Shown here: positions 10,616 to 22,390 of the stretch, one piece after another | Position numbering within the stretch: position 1 is the stretch's first letter | Layout: every line of letters begins with the position of its first letter | Assembly: GCA_027422505.1 (NCBI GenBank) | Contig: JAPQWV010000640.1 | Location: forward strand, 1 to 64,000 | DNA from: Craterostigma plantagineum | Taxonomy: Eukaryota > Streptophyta > Magnoliopsida > Lamiales > Linderniaceae | Length of the DNA stretch: 64,000 nucleotides | Direction of reading: 5' to 3' | Translations under genes and position numbers: made by a program | The notes under the pieces: generated by a model | Databases searched by the model: none | Seen by the model: only the letters and a program-made list of their open reading frames with translations | Told to the model about the DNA's origin: nothing

Positions 10616-13515
10616 ATGAACGACCTTTTGACGGTGAGTTTTTTTTTACAGGGTACCCTTTTGTTTGAGGTTTATTATGTTACCATTGATCTGATGAGAG
10701 GCAGGTGGTTTATTGCCTTTGATGTTGATAATTTTCGAAGCGGTGTAACTTTAAAGATGAAGTTTTTTTGGCTGTTCAATAAGATCTTTGGTGATTATTA
10801 TAATCTTGCCGTATTGATGTCAAATTGGCGTAATATTGGTTTTCTTTGTTTTGATCTCTATGATTTGAATGCATTGGGTAGGAATTTGTTGTTGAAGATA
10901 ACTTCTTGGTCTTAATTATGAATTATATTATTTTAATGCTGAAATATATGGATTAGAAGAATCTGGTCCAGTTAGCATATGGGAGAGTGAAAGCCTGAGT
11001 TTTCTTTTTGTATTCCGTAGTTGAATGTTGAATAAAGTTTGTCTTGTTGGGGGTGACCATTTTATAATAATGAATTACAGGGTGTTTGTTAGATGTATTA
11101 ATTTTTTTTATGTTTATTGAATTGTCTCATCAATGTTTCCTTTTTCGACAAAAACCGTCTTAAACTTGTTATGCTTATTTCCATCCTTATCTTTGTCCCT
11201 TTCATTGTAGCTCAGTGTTTATTTTACGAATTTGTTGTAATTGTGACATGCATAACATGATGGCTTCTAAGGAAGACTCTCTGTATAGTCATCGAATCCC
11301 AAAAATTTTATAGTTATATACATATGTGAATTATTGTATTGAACTTTATATTCTTTTATCTCCATTGTGCAGGATTCTTTTGTCATCCCACGTAATGACG
11401 GTAACAGAAATGGAGATATTGAAATGGGAGTGGAGAGTCAAATGAACTCGGGTGACCTAGGCCTGCAGAATTTCTTTAAGCAGGTGTCTACAACTTAGCT
11501 ATATGATTGCTTGTGATCGTTGGAAGGAGTTATTACATTGAACTCTTTATCTTCTGCAGCGAACGCTATATTGATTTGTTTCACAGAAAAGTTTTCACCC
11601 AGCTCTCATTTGATATTGCCAGGTTCAGGAGATTGAGAAGCAATATGAAAAGCTCAACATACAACTGAGAAAGCTTCAGGTTTGTTTTATTAGCAACATT
11701 GTCTTATGAGCTGCTCATGCAGCGTCACCAAGAACTATTGATGGGGGGATCTATTTTTCTTTAATACAATTTTACCAATTTTCTGATTATAGGATGCACA
11801 CGAAGAGTCAAAGGCAATTACCAAGGCTGCTGCCATGAAAGGTATAATTCCCGTCCATCTTGAAGTGTAATAGCTTATCGAATGATGCTAGAATCTCTTT
11901 ATGCGACCATTTGATGCATGATTAAGATCTTAGTTGCAGAGACATTGTCTTTTCGTAGTTCAGGAATATTTGCTATTGGAGTTTGGGATGTCTCAATTTT
12001 AACATTTCATGGTTGTTTTGTGATTCAGCTATCAAGAAGCGAATGGAAAAAGACGTTGATGAAGTTGGCAAAATTGCACGTCTTATTAAGTTAAAAGTTG
12101 AGGAACTTGACAAAGAGGTGAGGACATTGACATTATATCATCCATTAATTTTTTATTTTGTTTGTGCTGTTAATTTTGTTCTTTTTGTCCAGAATTTGGC
12201 CAACAGACAGAAGCCTGGATGTGGAAAAGGATCAGGAGTGGACAGATCAAGAACAGCAACAACAGTGTAAATTATCTTCGCTTAAATAAGTCCCCCTTTA
12301 ATCATCTTGTCATATAAACTGATTGGTTGTTTTTTAATCCAATTAATGATTCAAAACAATCAGTACTTTGAATTCCTAATACATTATGCCTCATTTCAGA
12401 GCCTTGAAGAAGAAGTTTAAAGACAGGATGTCTGAGTTTCAGGTTCATAAGCTACAAATTTCATTGTTTTCATTTTGAATACTTTTCTCCGCCCTTTAAA
12501 GTTCTTATTTTCTCTCCTCTTTCAGACTTTGAGAGAGAACATACATCAAGAATATCGTGAAGTTGTGGAGAGGCGCGTGTTTACAGGTTATGATAACTAC
12601 ACTTGGGAACTTATCATCTTCTGATTTGTTCATAGGCTGTTTTGTTAGAGAAGAAAACCCGAGCGATTCTGATGGTTACTTGTTTTTATATTGTTTTTCA
12701 GTGACTGGCACCAGAGCTGATGAAGAGGTCAGTAAGAGTATTCAATCCTTCATTTTCTTTTCATAAAAACATACATAACAGGTGCATATTAAAGTATCCT
12801 TTGTTTGCAGACAATTGATAAATTAATAGAGACAGGAGACAGTGAACAGATTTTTCAGAATGCCATTCGTGAACAAGGCCGAGGCCAGGTGCTCTCTCTC
12901 TCTCTCTCTTTATCTCGCTCTCTCTTTCTGAAAGTTTACGTTCTTCTTTCAACAGTGCATACTATGCAATGCCTCTTATATTTACATATTTTTCTGTAGG
13001 TAATGGACACACTTGCTGAGATTCAAGAGCGACACGATGCTGTCAGGGATTTGGAGAAGAAGCTTCTTGATTTGCAACAGGTTTGTTTCCTGCGTTGAAA
13101 GAAAAAAAAAAGAAGTTGCTATGACCATGCAATGATCGATCGATCTTCTTATCTGTTGTTCCATTCTCTCTATTGCCACTCACTTAGATATTCCTAGACA
13201 TGGCTGTGCTAGTGGACGCCCAAGGCGACATGCTCAATAACATAGAATCACAGGTAATAATTCAAGCAACATATCCATGAAAGAACGTGTTGGGGATTGA
13301 GAAACTAAGCTCACACGGCCTGTTACGTAAAAAAATTTCAGGTCTCGTCTGCTGTAGACCACGTTCAGAGCGGTAACACTGCTCTTCAAAAGGCGAAGAG
13401 TTTACAGAGAAACTCGAGGAAATGGATGTGCATTGCTATACTTATTCTTCTCATCATCGTAGCCATTATTGTGGTTGGCGTGCTGAAACCATGGCAGAAC
13501 AAGAATGGTGCTTAG
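10616..13515 (+). CDS. SYP132: Plasma-membrane syntaxin (Qa-SNARE), SYP132-type
   Basis: Thirteen exons join to 308 residues: 10616-10633, 11373-11483, 11623-11679, 11793-11841, 12029-12117, 12193-12266, 12400-12442, 12526-12586, 12702-12727, 12811-12888, 13000-13080, 13188-13253 and 13342-13515. The protein opens MNDLLTDSFVIPR, has an N-terminal Habc bundle (about residues 30-160), a Qa-SNARE helix (about 200-265, with [16 protein letters not shown] around the central glutamine), and one C-terminal membrane anchor ([19 protein letters not shown]). SYP13-group syntaxins fuse secretory vesicles with the plasma membrane and serve cytokinesis, root hair growth and immune secretion. Length and start match SYP132 better than SYP12 or KNOLLE. 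Intron 10 holds a (CT)n run at about 12890. Confidence 0.93.
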
Positions 13516-13951
13516 TACTTCTTTGCTCGTGTGCGATGCTGATGAGATGATGTACGATACAGAGAAAGAAAGACTGCTTCTGAGAATTAATTCTTCTTTC
13601 TTCTTCTATATATATATATATATGTTATATAATGGTCTACTTCTATTCTATTGTAACGATGATTCTTTCTTTCCCTTTCCTTTCGAGGTTTGAGCAAAGC
13701 GTGCATGCACGAACATTTATTTTAATTCTTTTCTTTCAATGTGAAGATCAAGATTTGGAAATGCCAGTTTACAAGTTACATTTAACGCTATTCTTATAGT
13801 TGGTGTTGGTTGGACGTTAGAATGTAAATTGAAATGCTTGGAAAGGCTTGGGATATAAATTGTAAAAATGAAAGTATAAGGGCCAAAATGTCAATTATAC
13901 ATTCCTTGTTATAATCCATCCCTACTAGAAGACCTTGGTTGATTTCCTCTG

Positions 13952-15170
13952 ATGGTGATGGCGTCAGCGAACACGACACTAGACAATCCAACCCCCGAAA
14001 ACGGCGCCGTAGACCTGACGGACGTCGACGATGACGTCCCGAGGCTCAGCTCCCAAGCTCTAGACGCTCTTAAGGAATTCCTGGCCGAGCAAAATAGGCA
14101 CGCCGCCGCCGCCGCCGCCGCGGAGGAGGTAGAGGAAGAGGTGGCGCTTGTGGCTGAGGATTGGCGGCTCAGCCAGTTTTGGTACGACCGCCGCACCGCC
14201 GAGACGGTAGCCGGCGAGGTCGTTTCGATCTGCGATACCTTAGCTTCTCCAAGTGTCGCGTGCGTCGCATGCCCCACTCTTTATGCTTATCTAAAGGTGC
14301 TTTCATTTCTGTTGATTAATTCTGTTGAATGTTCTTTAGTTGCCTGGACGTTGATATTTCGTAGAAGTTGAAGGTTTTGTTAGGGTTTATGAAAACTAAT
14401 TGGGTAGCAGGATTAAGCTGCAGAGCTTTACCTTGACTCCCAATCAGCCTATGAGTTTTGTGGAGGAACTTATGAAGTGATCCAAACTCTCCTTTGTTCA
14501 TCATATTGATTGAAAATTCATCATTTATGTTTGAAAATCAGAAAGCTGCTCCAGAAATGCCAGCGCAGCTTCTTGAGTATGACAAAAGGTTTGAACAATA
14601 TGGGTCGGAATTCACGTTCTATGATTACAACCAGCCCGAGGACCTTCCTCTGTCGTTGAAGCATTCCTTTTCCGTCATAGTTGCAGATCCTCCTTACCTG
14701 GTAAGTAAGACCGATTGTTCTATTATGGCGCAATAACTCGAGCCATTTCTTGTAACCAACGGTGGAGAAATTGGGTTTTTTTTTAGTATATAATCAAATC
14801 ATACACTTGTCGTGGAGTTTGGAATGTTGTTTGAGTCGTTAGTCGATTTGGTTTCAGAGCAAAGAGTGCTTGGAGAAAGTGGCGGAGACAATTAGATATC
14901 TATCTAAACCGGACAACACATACGTGTTGCTGCTCACTGGTAATAAGACACCTTTCGTTCATAGCAGGAAAAGGAAAGGCAAGTGCTTAGCTGCTGTTCT
15001 AATCGTTCGTAACGACTTTTGCAGGCGATGTTCAAAAGGATTTGGCTAGAGAGCTTTTGGGTTTGCGTCCGTGCGTTTTCAGGCCTCAACATTCGAGCAA
15101 ACTCGGGAATGAGTTTCGACTTTTTACTAGCTATGATCCCGGGGCTCGACTAGGCGGCTGGGAGGAGTAA
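13952..15170 (+). CDS. Protein-lysine N-methyltransferase, EFM5 / EEF1AKMT1 type
   Basis: Four exons (13952-14296, 14542-14700, 14858-14939, 15025-15170) give 243 residues, or 241 from the second Met at 13958. The N-terminus is Asp/Ala-rich with a poly-Ala run; the core [17 protein letters not shown] and the catalytic-type DPPY at about residues 164-167 mark the family once called N6-adenine MTase-like 2. Known members trimethylate a lysine of elongation factor 1A in the cytosol. All four introns are phase-consistent and GT-AG. The length is the usual one for the family. Despite the old DNA-methylase label, the protein-lysine role is better established in yeast and animals; the plant substrate is inferred. 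Confidence 0.88.
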
Positions 15171-15664
15171 TAATCCTCTGTTTTTGTTTGTTTAGGCTCA
15201 GTTAGGTTTATTAGAAAATCTTTATGAGAAGAATGTTAAGAAAAAACAATGTCAGTTACTCTATGCGCTTATGACCACATTCCTCTTACTTGTGACTCTT
15301 GAGTGTTGTTATTTCACGTTTTTTATTCTTTCCTCATCCAATACTGAAATGAAATCTCAAATTGTCCGTTTTCCTTGTTTTCTGTTATTATGATTTTTTT
15401 TCTTCCCAATTTTTTCATTTAATATTTTTAAATAGTCTTAGAATTAAATTTTGCAAGTGACGCATATATATATATACTGAAGGTGACGTAAAATATTAGT
15501 TTTAAAGTATGATTTATTTCTCAAGTTATTTACACGGGCCAAGTACAAGGAAAGCCCAACCCGACCCATATGAACCGTGTCCTGTATTGTATGAAGCATT
15601 AATATTCCAAATCCGAGTCGTAAGTTACATTTCTGGGCTCTAGCTTCGAAATTTCTGGTGAGCA
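15171..15664. other. Intergenic, methyltransferase 3' end to RBL15
   Basis: Holds the 3' UTR of the methyltransferase gene and the short promoter of the rhomboid gene. CACGGGCCAAG and AAGCCCAAC motifs at 15532-15560 resemble site II promoter elements. No other feature seen. Confidence 0.5.
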
Positions 15665-18600
15665 ATGAGATCGAACATTGTGACCGAGGTATGAAACTTC
15701 TCTACTCTGAGCTTCTATTCACCGTCGATCTAGTAATGCATGCACTCACCAGTTTAGGATGTGCGCAATCTAGGGTTTGCTGACTTCACCGATTTTTGAA
15801 AGGTTTAGCTCGAGTTTAGTTGATCCAAGCTCCTATGACAAGCATGAATTCAGAATCTTATTGCGTGATGCCATATTTAATCTTTCACTTGCTGAATTTT
15901 ACTCCTGTATTGTGTAATTCAATCAGATTTTCATTTTTTCCTGCTAAGGTCAAGGTATTGGTAACTTCTCTATTTTTCTAGACGGGTAGGGGTAAAGTTA
16001 AGTACTTGACGAAAGTGTAAATTAAATTGGATGGCTGATTTTTGCATGCACCGTTTCGGGATGCTTGGTGCAATTACGGTTCCTATATACATCTCATATT
16101 TTTATATTGGGTTCTAATTAAATTTGTTGTATTCATTAGGCGGGTTTGCCGACTAGGTTAAACCAATGGTGGGGCGGCATACCTCTCTTTACATCGGCAG
16201 TAGTCACGGTGTGTGGAATCATATATTTGGTTTGCTTGTTGGTAGGCTACGACTCCTTTCACGAAGTGTGTTTCTTGCCTGCCGCCGTTGTATCACACTT
16301 TCAAGGTTATTGTATTCTTTATTTATTCGTTGAAATCATCGGGGTCGTATTTTCTTTTGAAATGTGGAAAAAAATGTCCGGTTCTGTAGTTCGTAACATT
16401 TTATGTTGCATGACTTTGGAGGTTGCTCGTCCGTTGTGTTGCTTTTTATTATCTGCCATGTCCATCGTTGTTGAACACTCTTTAATTTCTTTTGTTTTTT
16501 GTTGCTTCAGTTTACAGGTTCTACAGTGGTATTGTCTTTCATGGTTCGTTGCTGCATGTTCTTTTCAACATGATGGCATTGGTTCCTATGGGTTCAGAGC
16601 TGGAAAGAATTATGGGATCCCTTCGGCTGCTTTATATAACAGTTGTACTGGCCACAAGCAATGCCATAGTACATCTTGTACTAGCAATATTTGCAGATCA
16701 TATTCCTTTCCACTTTCGTGATGATTTCATCAATCAGTGTTCGATAGGTTTCTCTGGTATCCTATTCTCTATGATTGTGATAGAGACGAGTCTTACTGGA
16801 GTTGAATCTCGAAGGTTTGTGATGTCTGCATAAAAATATGGTTGAATACGTAGGATTAGAGCATTGGACCACCGCTTATATGCGTCTGACCGTAATTTCA
16901 CTTGATTTGCAGCGTCTTTGGACTTTTTAACGTTCCTGCAAAATTGTAAGTCAAAGTGCATTTCTTGAATGTTTCATACTTTTGGTAATGGTTTTCTGGA
17001 GCATCATTCGTGACACCTCAAGATGTTAGGTATGTTTGGATCCTGTTAGCTGTGTTTCAGCTTCTGATGACAAACGTCTCATTACTTGGACACCTATGTG
17101 GCATTCTTTCTGGATACGCCTGTACGTTATCTTACTCAGGAATATGTAACAATGTGTGCCAATGCTGTATTTATTGTGCATTCATTTTCCACTCATTTCT
17201 TTTCCTTCTCCAGATGTTTTTGGGCTCTTCAACATCATCATCCCTGGGCCAGCATTCTTTTCATCTATCGAGTCCTCCTCTTGGCTTGTAAGTTTTCTTA
17301 GATTCATAACTTATTGAACCAAATTTTATCAGTTGTATGTTTTTATCACTTAGAAGTAAGCAAAATGGGTAAGCTAGGCATGTTTTCCTATGTCTCGTTT
17401 TCGTGTTTTTCTTATATTGCATAGATGTCAACTTACCTTAAAATTTGTGGATGTTGATGCAGTCATCTTGTGTGAGGAGACCTAAATTTATACTGTCTTC
17501 AGGTGGTGCTACTTCAGGCTACATCCCAACATACACTGGTCAGAACACCACATCCAGGTATATATCCCGAGAGTTGTAACCATTGCATTCCAAAATTATC
17601 GACGTTTTTGGCTATATTTTGATATGATACTTTTTTCCCTATGAAGTGGGTTGCTTTCTGGGATGTGGAGGAATCTATCTAATATGATCCCACAGAGAGA
17701 AAATTCTCCTCAGGTACAACCTTTTCGTATTCCATTGAATCATTAGATACAGAGGATCATTGTGGGATAAAATCAGCTAGTATTTAGGTGGTTATGCTAA
17801 TATGTATGTATATATATATATATTCGTCTCAGACTGCACAGGACAATGAAAGATTTCCTGGAAGAGGAAGGACGCTTAGTTCTGGCACAAATCAAGCAGC
17901 TTCTGCTGTAGATTCAAATTCCAGTCTACATACTAGACTACTGAACGATAATAATGTGAACGGGGCATCACGCCTGTCAACAACTGTGGGAGGGCAACGA
18001 GCGTCTGATTTAAGGTAGTCTTCACTGAACCCGAATTAACTTAAATTAATCAATGTTCTAGAGCAGAAGGCTGGCGTTGTAGGTGTATTTCCGAAGATTC
18101 CAGCAACCCAATGTTACCCTATTATCCCACTAAAGGAAACGAAAAACTATGTATGAATTGACATTTTGACATTCCTCAACTATCCTTTTTATTTCAGGCC
18201 ACCTTCAACAAACACTACGGTGCCATCAACTAGAACACAAAGCAATCAGGTTAAAAATTATAATAATAATTGGTGCTTTCCGTTTTGTATCTGTTATTGT
18301 TTGATCATTGAAGGCATTTGCTTTCCTTGAGTATGATCTATAGGATTCAAAAGCATCTGAAGAGGAGATACAAAAACTTGTGGCGATGGGTTTCGAAAGG
18401 GTAAATATTATTGTAATTAATTACTCAGCTTAAAGTTTGTGATATATGTAGGGATCCTTAACTTTATTTACGGATAAATAAAATGCGAAAAATAATTTAT
18501 GGTTATTTGTTTCAGACGCAGGTAGAAGTGGCAATAGCAGCTGCTGATGGTGACTTGAATGTTGCAGTGGAAATACTTATGAGCCAACAGGTATGTATTT

Positions 18601-18699
18601 ATGTATTGTATGTATGTGTTCAAATCATCATCTTCGTCGTTTGTACAATGTGTTTCTTCCTTCTGTAATGAGAGTTTCTCCATTTACTCGCAGGCATAA
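15665..18699 (+). CDS. RBL15: Rhomboid intramembrane protease with UBA domain, RBL15-type
   Basis: Thirteen exons give 408 residues: 15665-15688, 16140-16305, 16511-16814, 16913-16945, 17030-17121, 17214-17287, 17463-17557, 17647-17713, 17833-18014, 18198-18249, 18344-18400, 18516-18590 and 18694-18699. The first half is a multi-pass rhomboid core: the HGSLLHVLFN helix motif at 74-83, catalytic serine in GFSG (S145), and catalytic histidine in LLGHLCG (H197). A Ser/Asn/Thr-rich linker follows, then a C-terminal UBA domain at about 365-405 (EEEIQKLVAMGFER ... AVEILMSQ). UBA-linked rhomboids resemble animal UBAC2/RHBDD types and suggest a membrane-protein quality-control role; the plant substrate is unknown. 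Both catalytic residues are present, so the enzyme should be active. The last exon adds only one codon plus the stop. Confidence 0.92.
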
Positions 18700-19201
18700 A
18701 TGAAGAAATGTGAGCGCCAAAGATTGCACCTTTTTACCACCCCCTGCAATATATAATATACTAACATAACAAGATGTGTTTGGCTACTGCATTGTGTGAC
18801 TTGTAAACTATTGCCTTCTCCAATATTTTAAAGGAAAAGAAATATATGAATGCTTATATGACAAATTTTATAAATGTGTTACTGGGTGGTTTAGTTGAAG
18901 AAATGGATCGAAGCAAAATGTCATTATATAATAAAAGCAAGAAACAGTTTGCAAACTTGAATTTAAATTAGGGACCAGAGCTTGGGTTATCTATTCACTT
19001 TTAAAATTCCAAGCAGGTCAATGTATTGAGTTGATGATAGCAGAATAGCTACGACGGCCTGAGATGGAAGAGTAATCTTTCTATTTTTTAGATTTAAAAA
19101 TTCAAGCTGATTTAGGTTTCTTATTATCTTTAATTTAAGGTAATTAATGATGTATTATGCCACATGGAGTGTTAATTCAAAGGTAAATAATGCTGTTATG
19201 C
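18700..19201. other. 3' flank of RBL15, no gene seen
   Basis: AT-rich 3' UTR and intergenic DNA without coding signal before the transposon cluster. Confidence 0.5.
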
Positions 19202-19211
19202 CACGTGGACA

Positions 19212-19381
19212 GTGGTGGAGGCAATGTAAAATAGTGGAGTCCAATCTAATTGGACTTCAGACCCAATACTTTTTCACTGGATCCATTTAATCCCTACTAT
19301 CAAAAATTTATCATATATTAAGAAAAAATGTTTCCACTGGGGTCCAATGACCCCATTGGACCTTATGTGCCTCGCCCACGG
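19212..19381. mobile_element. Small MULE-like non-autonomous element (170 bp)
   Basis: The ten bases CACGTGGACA occur at 19202-19211 and again at 19382-19391, flanking a segment whose ends are imperfect inverted repeats (GTGGTGGAGGCAATGT against GTGGGCGAGGCACATAA on the other strand). A 9-10 bp target duplication suggests Mutator-like transposition. The small size and imperfect termini keep confidence moderate. Confidence 0.55.
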
Positions 19382-19461
19382 CACGTGGACAATGGTTGTC
19401 ACATCACATAAGAGAATCATAAACTTCTCTTAATATAAATATATATATATATATATATATA

Positions 19462-19843
19462 GAGGAATTTTATGGTGCGAATTTTATGGTGATCACCTTA
19501 TGTGAGCACCTTATGTGGGCACCTCTTGATTTCGTGCCATTCAAAATCTCACATCGACATCTAAGATTATGTCGTCTTAATTAACACCTTATAGAATCCA
19601 TTAATTGACATTTCGGACGCTGATGTGCCATATCGACGCCTTACATAATATTTTTCGTGTCAACGAAATATATCACGTACAATATGACACATCAGCGTCT
19701 GAAATGTCGATTAATGGATCCTATAAGGTGTTAATACATAATCTTAGATGTTGATGTGGGATTTTGAAATGGCACGAATCGATGCCACATCAACAGGTGT
19801 CCACATAAGGTGCTTACATAAGGTGAGCACCATAAAATTCCTC
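19462..19843. mobile_element. Foldback (hairpin) MITE, 382 bp
   Basis: Almost the whole element is one imperfect palindrome. GAGGAATTTTATGGTG at the left is the exact reverse complement of the right end, and inner blocks also pair (AACACCTTATAGAATCCATT with the segment near 19711-19732; GACGCTGATGTGCC near 19617 with GACACATCAGCGTC near 19685). It lies within (TA)n DNA, so the target duplication cannot be read. There is no coding capacity. Transcription would give a long hairpin RNA. Confidence 0.8.
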
Positions 19844-19863
19844 ATATATATATATATATATTA

Positions 19864-20080
19864 TCTTATCTTATATAAGAATAGAAATGTAGGAGTGCTC
19901 TCGTTGCGACACGTGGCAAATATAATTGATTATAATAAATAAAATATAAACAATAAAAACTACTCATTATCCCATTTTGTACAATAACTACCCACTCTAA
20001 ATATATAATTTAATATTTCTATCATTAAATAATAATTATATATATTTAATACCGTGCATTTGCACGGTTAAAAAAACTAG
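19864..20080 (+). mobile_element. Short non-autonomous Helitron
   Basis: The 3' end has the Helitron hallmarks: a hairpin (CCGTGCATTTGCACGG) at about 20052-20067, then a short A-rich spacer and CTAG at 20077-20080, followed by T. The proposed 5' end is TCTTATCTTATATAAG at 19864, preceded by A, so the insertion is A^T with no target duplication, as expected for rolling-circle elements. There is an internal GACACGTGGCA. The 3' end is well supported; the 5' end is less certain. Confidence 0.6.
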
Positions 20081-20294
20081 TATATATTAATAGATGAGTG
20101 ACGGTATTGTAGGTAGGATGGGAGAAATTGATGGTGGGAGGCAACGTTTCGTGGCAACTTCGTTCATGACATATATAAAACTGAAAATCGATCAAATTTT
20201 CTACGGTTACAGATTTGATAGCTCAATATAAACACCCAAGACGTCGTCGCATTTTTTTATTCGAATATACAGATTTGAAATCATCTGTCCCATA

Positions 20295-20870
20295 AGAGCA
20301 TCTCCAATGCAACGCATAAAAATACAGGTAGTATTACACAATAATACAGTTGTTGCAGTGCTTTTACTCCAATCCATAAACTCTATTTTCTACACTAGTT
20401 TCACTCCAACCCATTAACTCTATTTTTACTTCACTCCAACCATTAACTCTATTTTTACACTAAAAATCAAATAACTATATATTACTATCATAATTGACTT
20501 ATTAAACTTTATTATATAAAATTAAAAAGTCAATATATTTTAATTATTTATATTTGAAAATTAAATAAGTGATAAAAAAGAAACATATTATTTAAGTTTA
20601 ATTTTATTATGTTAAATAAAATTATATTATTTTAATTTTATTATGATTATAAAGTCAAATATTTTAAATATAATAAAATATGTATTATTAGATAAATATA
20701 ATAATAGAAAATGAAACTCTATTTTTGCGTTAAAATTGTGCGTACTCTAGATCTAGAGCTTCTCTGCTGATCAACACAATATTTGTGTTAAATATAGAGT
20801 CCCATTGGAGTAGAATCGCACTATATTTTTGTGTTTTACACAAAAATAAAGTACCCGTTGGAGATGCTCT
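20295..20870. mobile_element. PIF/Harbinger-type MITE (576 bp)
   Basis: The left end GAGCATCTCCAATG and right end CGTTGGAGATGCTC are inverted repeats flanked by TAA at 20292-20294 and 20871-20873. The termini match the element at 8016-8556, so both belong to one family or superfamily group. The interior is AT-rich and non-coding, with two or three copies of a short ACTCCAACCCATTAACTCTA-type direct repeat near 20380-20450. Confidence 0.85.
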
Positions 20871-20873
20871 AAG

Positions 20874-21416
20874 CACGTCCCCCTCTATGTCCAAAACGAT
20901 CAGATCCGTTAAAATTTAAATCCGACGGTTTACAAAATTTCTTTTTTATTTATTAACTCTTTTAATCCTATAGTCTACCAAATCATAAAATCGTCGTTAT
21001 TTCATGAGATTATATGATAAAAATAAACAAACACATTCAATTTATTCCTTATTTTATGATGATCAATTTGATACCCATATCATATATTTTCGATAATTAT
21101 AAAAATCAATTTTAAGGGAGTGAGACAGAAAATGGGACACGGATTATGTGACAGAGGATTTCGGATCGTTTTTCTTTTGGGTCTTATTTAATAATTTAAT
21201 GCTCATCTTTACGCTTCCTTCCCTCAGCGAAGATACGTCCATCCATCGTACTTTAAATAAAACGATTAATCATCATAACCGTCCGATTTCTTGTTTATAA
21301 TTATTAACCATATAATATGTCATATCGGGCTTTTGTAATCTCAGTGATGAACTTGTAAAATAGAATGCATATCGATTTTTTTGTATTCCTTTTATTTTTA
21401 ACAAATTGATATGTGA

Positions 21417-21448
<32 letters not shown>

Positions 21449-22068
21449 TATCTCTCTCTCTCTCTCTCTCCCCAATATTAAATCAACACTCGAAGAAAAG
21501 TTACGATGACGACTCTCAGAAATACACATGCAGACTGCACGCACGAAAACCCTAATAGCATGTTTTCAAGGGAGCGAAGCGTTCTCAAATTCTTAAGTAG
21601 CTAATGATAATCTAGGTATGTTTTGGCTTCAGACTTTGATCTGCGTTCAACAGTTTTACAGTATTAATTGACGATACATCACATACCATACCTTTTAATC
21701 CACATTAGATCATTTTAATATGCATCACAAGTTCACAACATAAACGTCACAGACTCACATATACATGTATTCGATATGACAAGATCCACTACATTTTACA
21801 AGCGGTGATGCACAACTACACGATGCATATGCTCAATATATATATATATATATATATATAGATAGATAGATAGATATGTGTGTGTGTGTATTGCACAGGC
21901 AGTGTGTCACAAGACATTTTGTAGGAAGCACCAAATCATCATATGAGACAAAGAAAAGAAAAACATACATCCCAAACCTGATTATACAGTACTAGAGACG
22001 ATCGACATAGATGATGAAGAGAAAGAAAATGCGCATCACAACAGCTCCATCTTTAGAAGTTGTTTCCA
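20874..22068. other. Intergenic with simple repeats
   Basis: No gene seen. It contains (TA)n plus (CT)n tracts at 21418-21470, and (TA)n, (GATA)n and (TG)n at about 21838-21890. AT-rich throughout. Confidence 0.5.
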
Positions 22069-22242
22069 TTAAGTGAAGGCCTTCTTTAAGACGAGAATAA
22101 GCGCTGCAAATATTCTTTTTTTAATGGCTCCTCGAATGGGAACCACGAAATCATCTCTGCTTGGCCTTAGAATAATCTTCAGCGACGATGAGGTTATTAT
22201 TGAATCGTTGTCGTCGATTTTCTTCTGCTGGGCTTTGGCCAT
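22069..22242 (-). CDS. Small protein of 57 residues, function unknown
   Basis: An intact short minus-strand frame begins MAKAQQKKIDDNDS and ends LVLKKAFT. It has a hydrophilic start, a Ser/Ile/Thr middle (SIITSSSLKIILRPSRDD), and a basic amphipathic to hydrophobic tail (RGAIKKRIFAALILVLKKAF). The start is preceded by AACA in a good plant context, by a leader of about 130 bases, and by a minus-strand TATA box at 22381-22390. I do not recognise the family. The tail could be a membrane-binding helix. The opposite-strand frame has no ATG-based start, which favours this strand. Coding status rests on sequence context only. Confidence 0.45.
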   Translation of the reverse strand: MAKAQQKKIDDNDSIITSSSLKIILRPSRDDFVVPIRGAIKKRIFAALILVLKKAFT

Positions 22243-22380
22243 TGTTATGGTGGTGTCTGGTGTGCGTGTGTGTGTTGTCCCTTGAGGGTTTTATTATTTC
22301 TAACAACGAAGTGATGAAAAGAAAAAAGTGATTAGAGTATTATTAATGCGTGTCTTTGTGTTGAGCCTTTTGGTGGACTT

Positions 22381-22390
22381 ATTTATAGAG
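22381..22390 (-). promoter_or_regulatory. TATA box upstream of the 57-residue ORF
   Basis: CTCTATAAAT on the minus strand, about 140 bases upstream of the ATG, gives the small ORF a plausible core promoter. Confidence 0.45.

Noticed and set aside
16146..16721. 191-codon plus-strand frame
   Set aside because: It reads through RBL15 exon 2, an intron and exon 3 in the wrong frame; the spliced model restores the rhomboid motifs.
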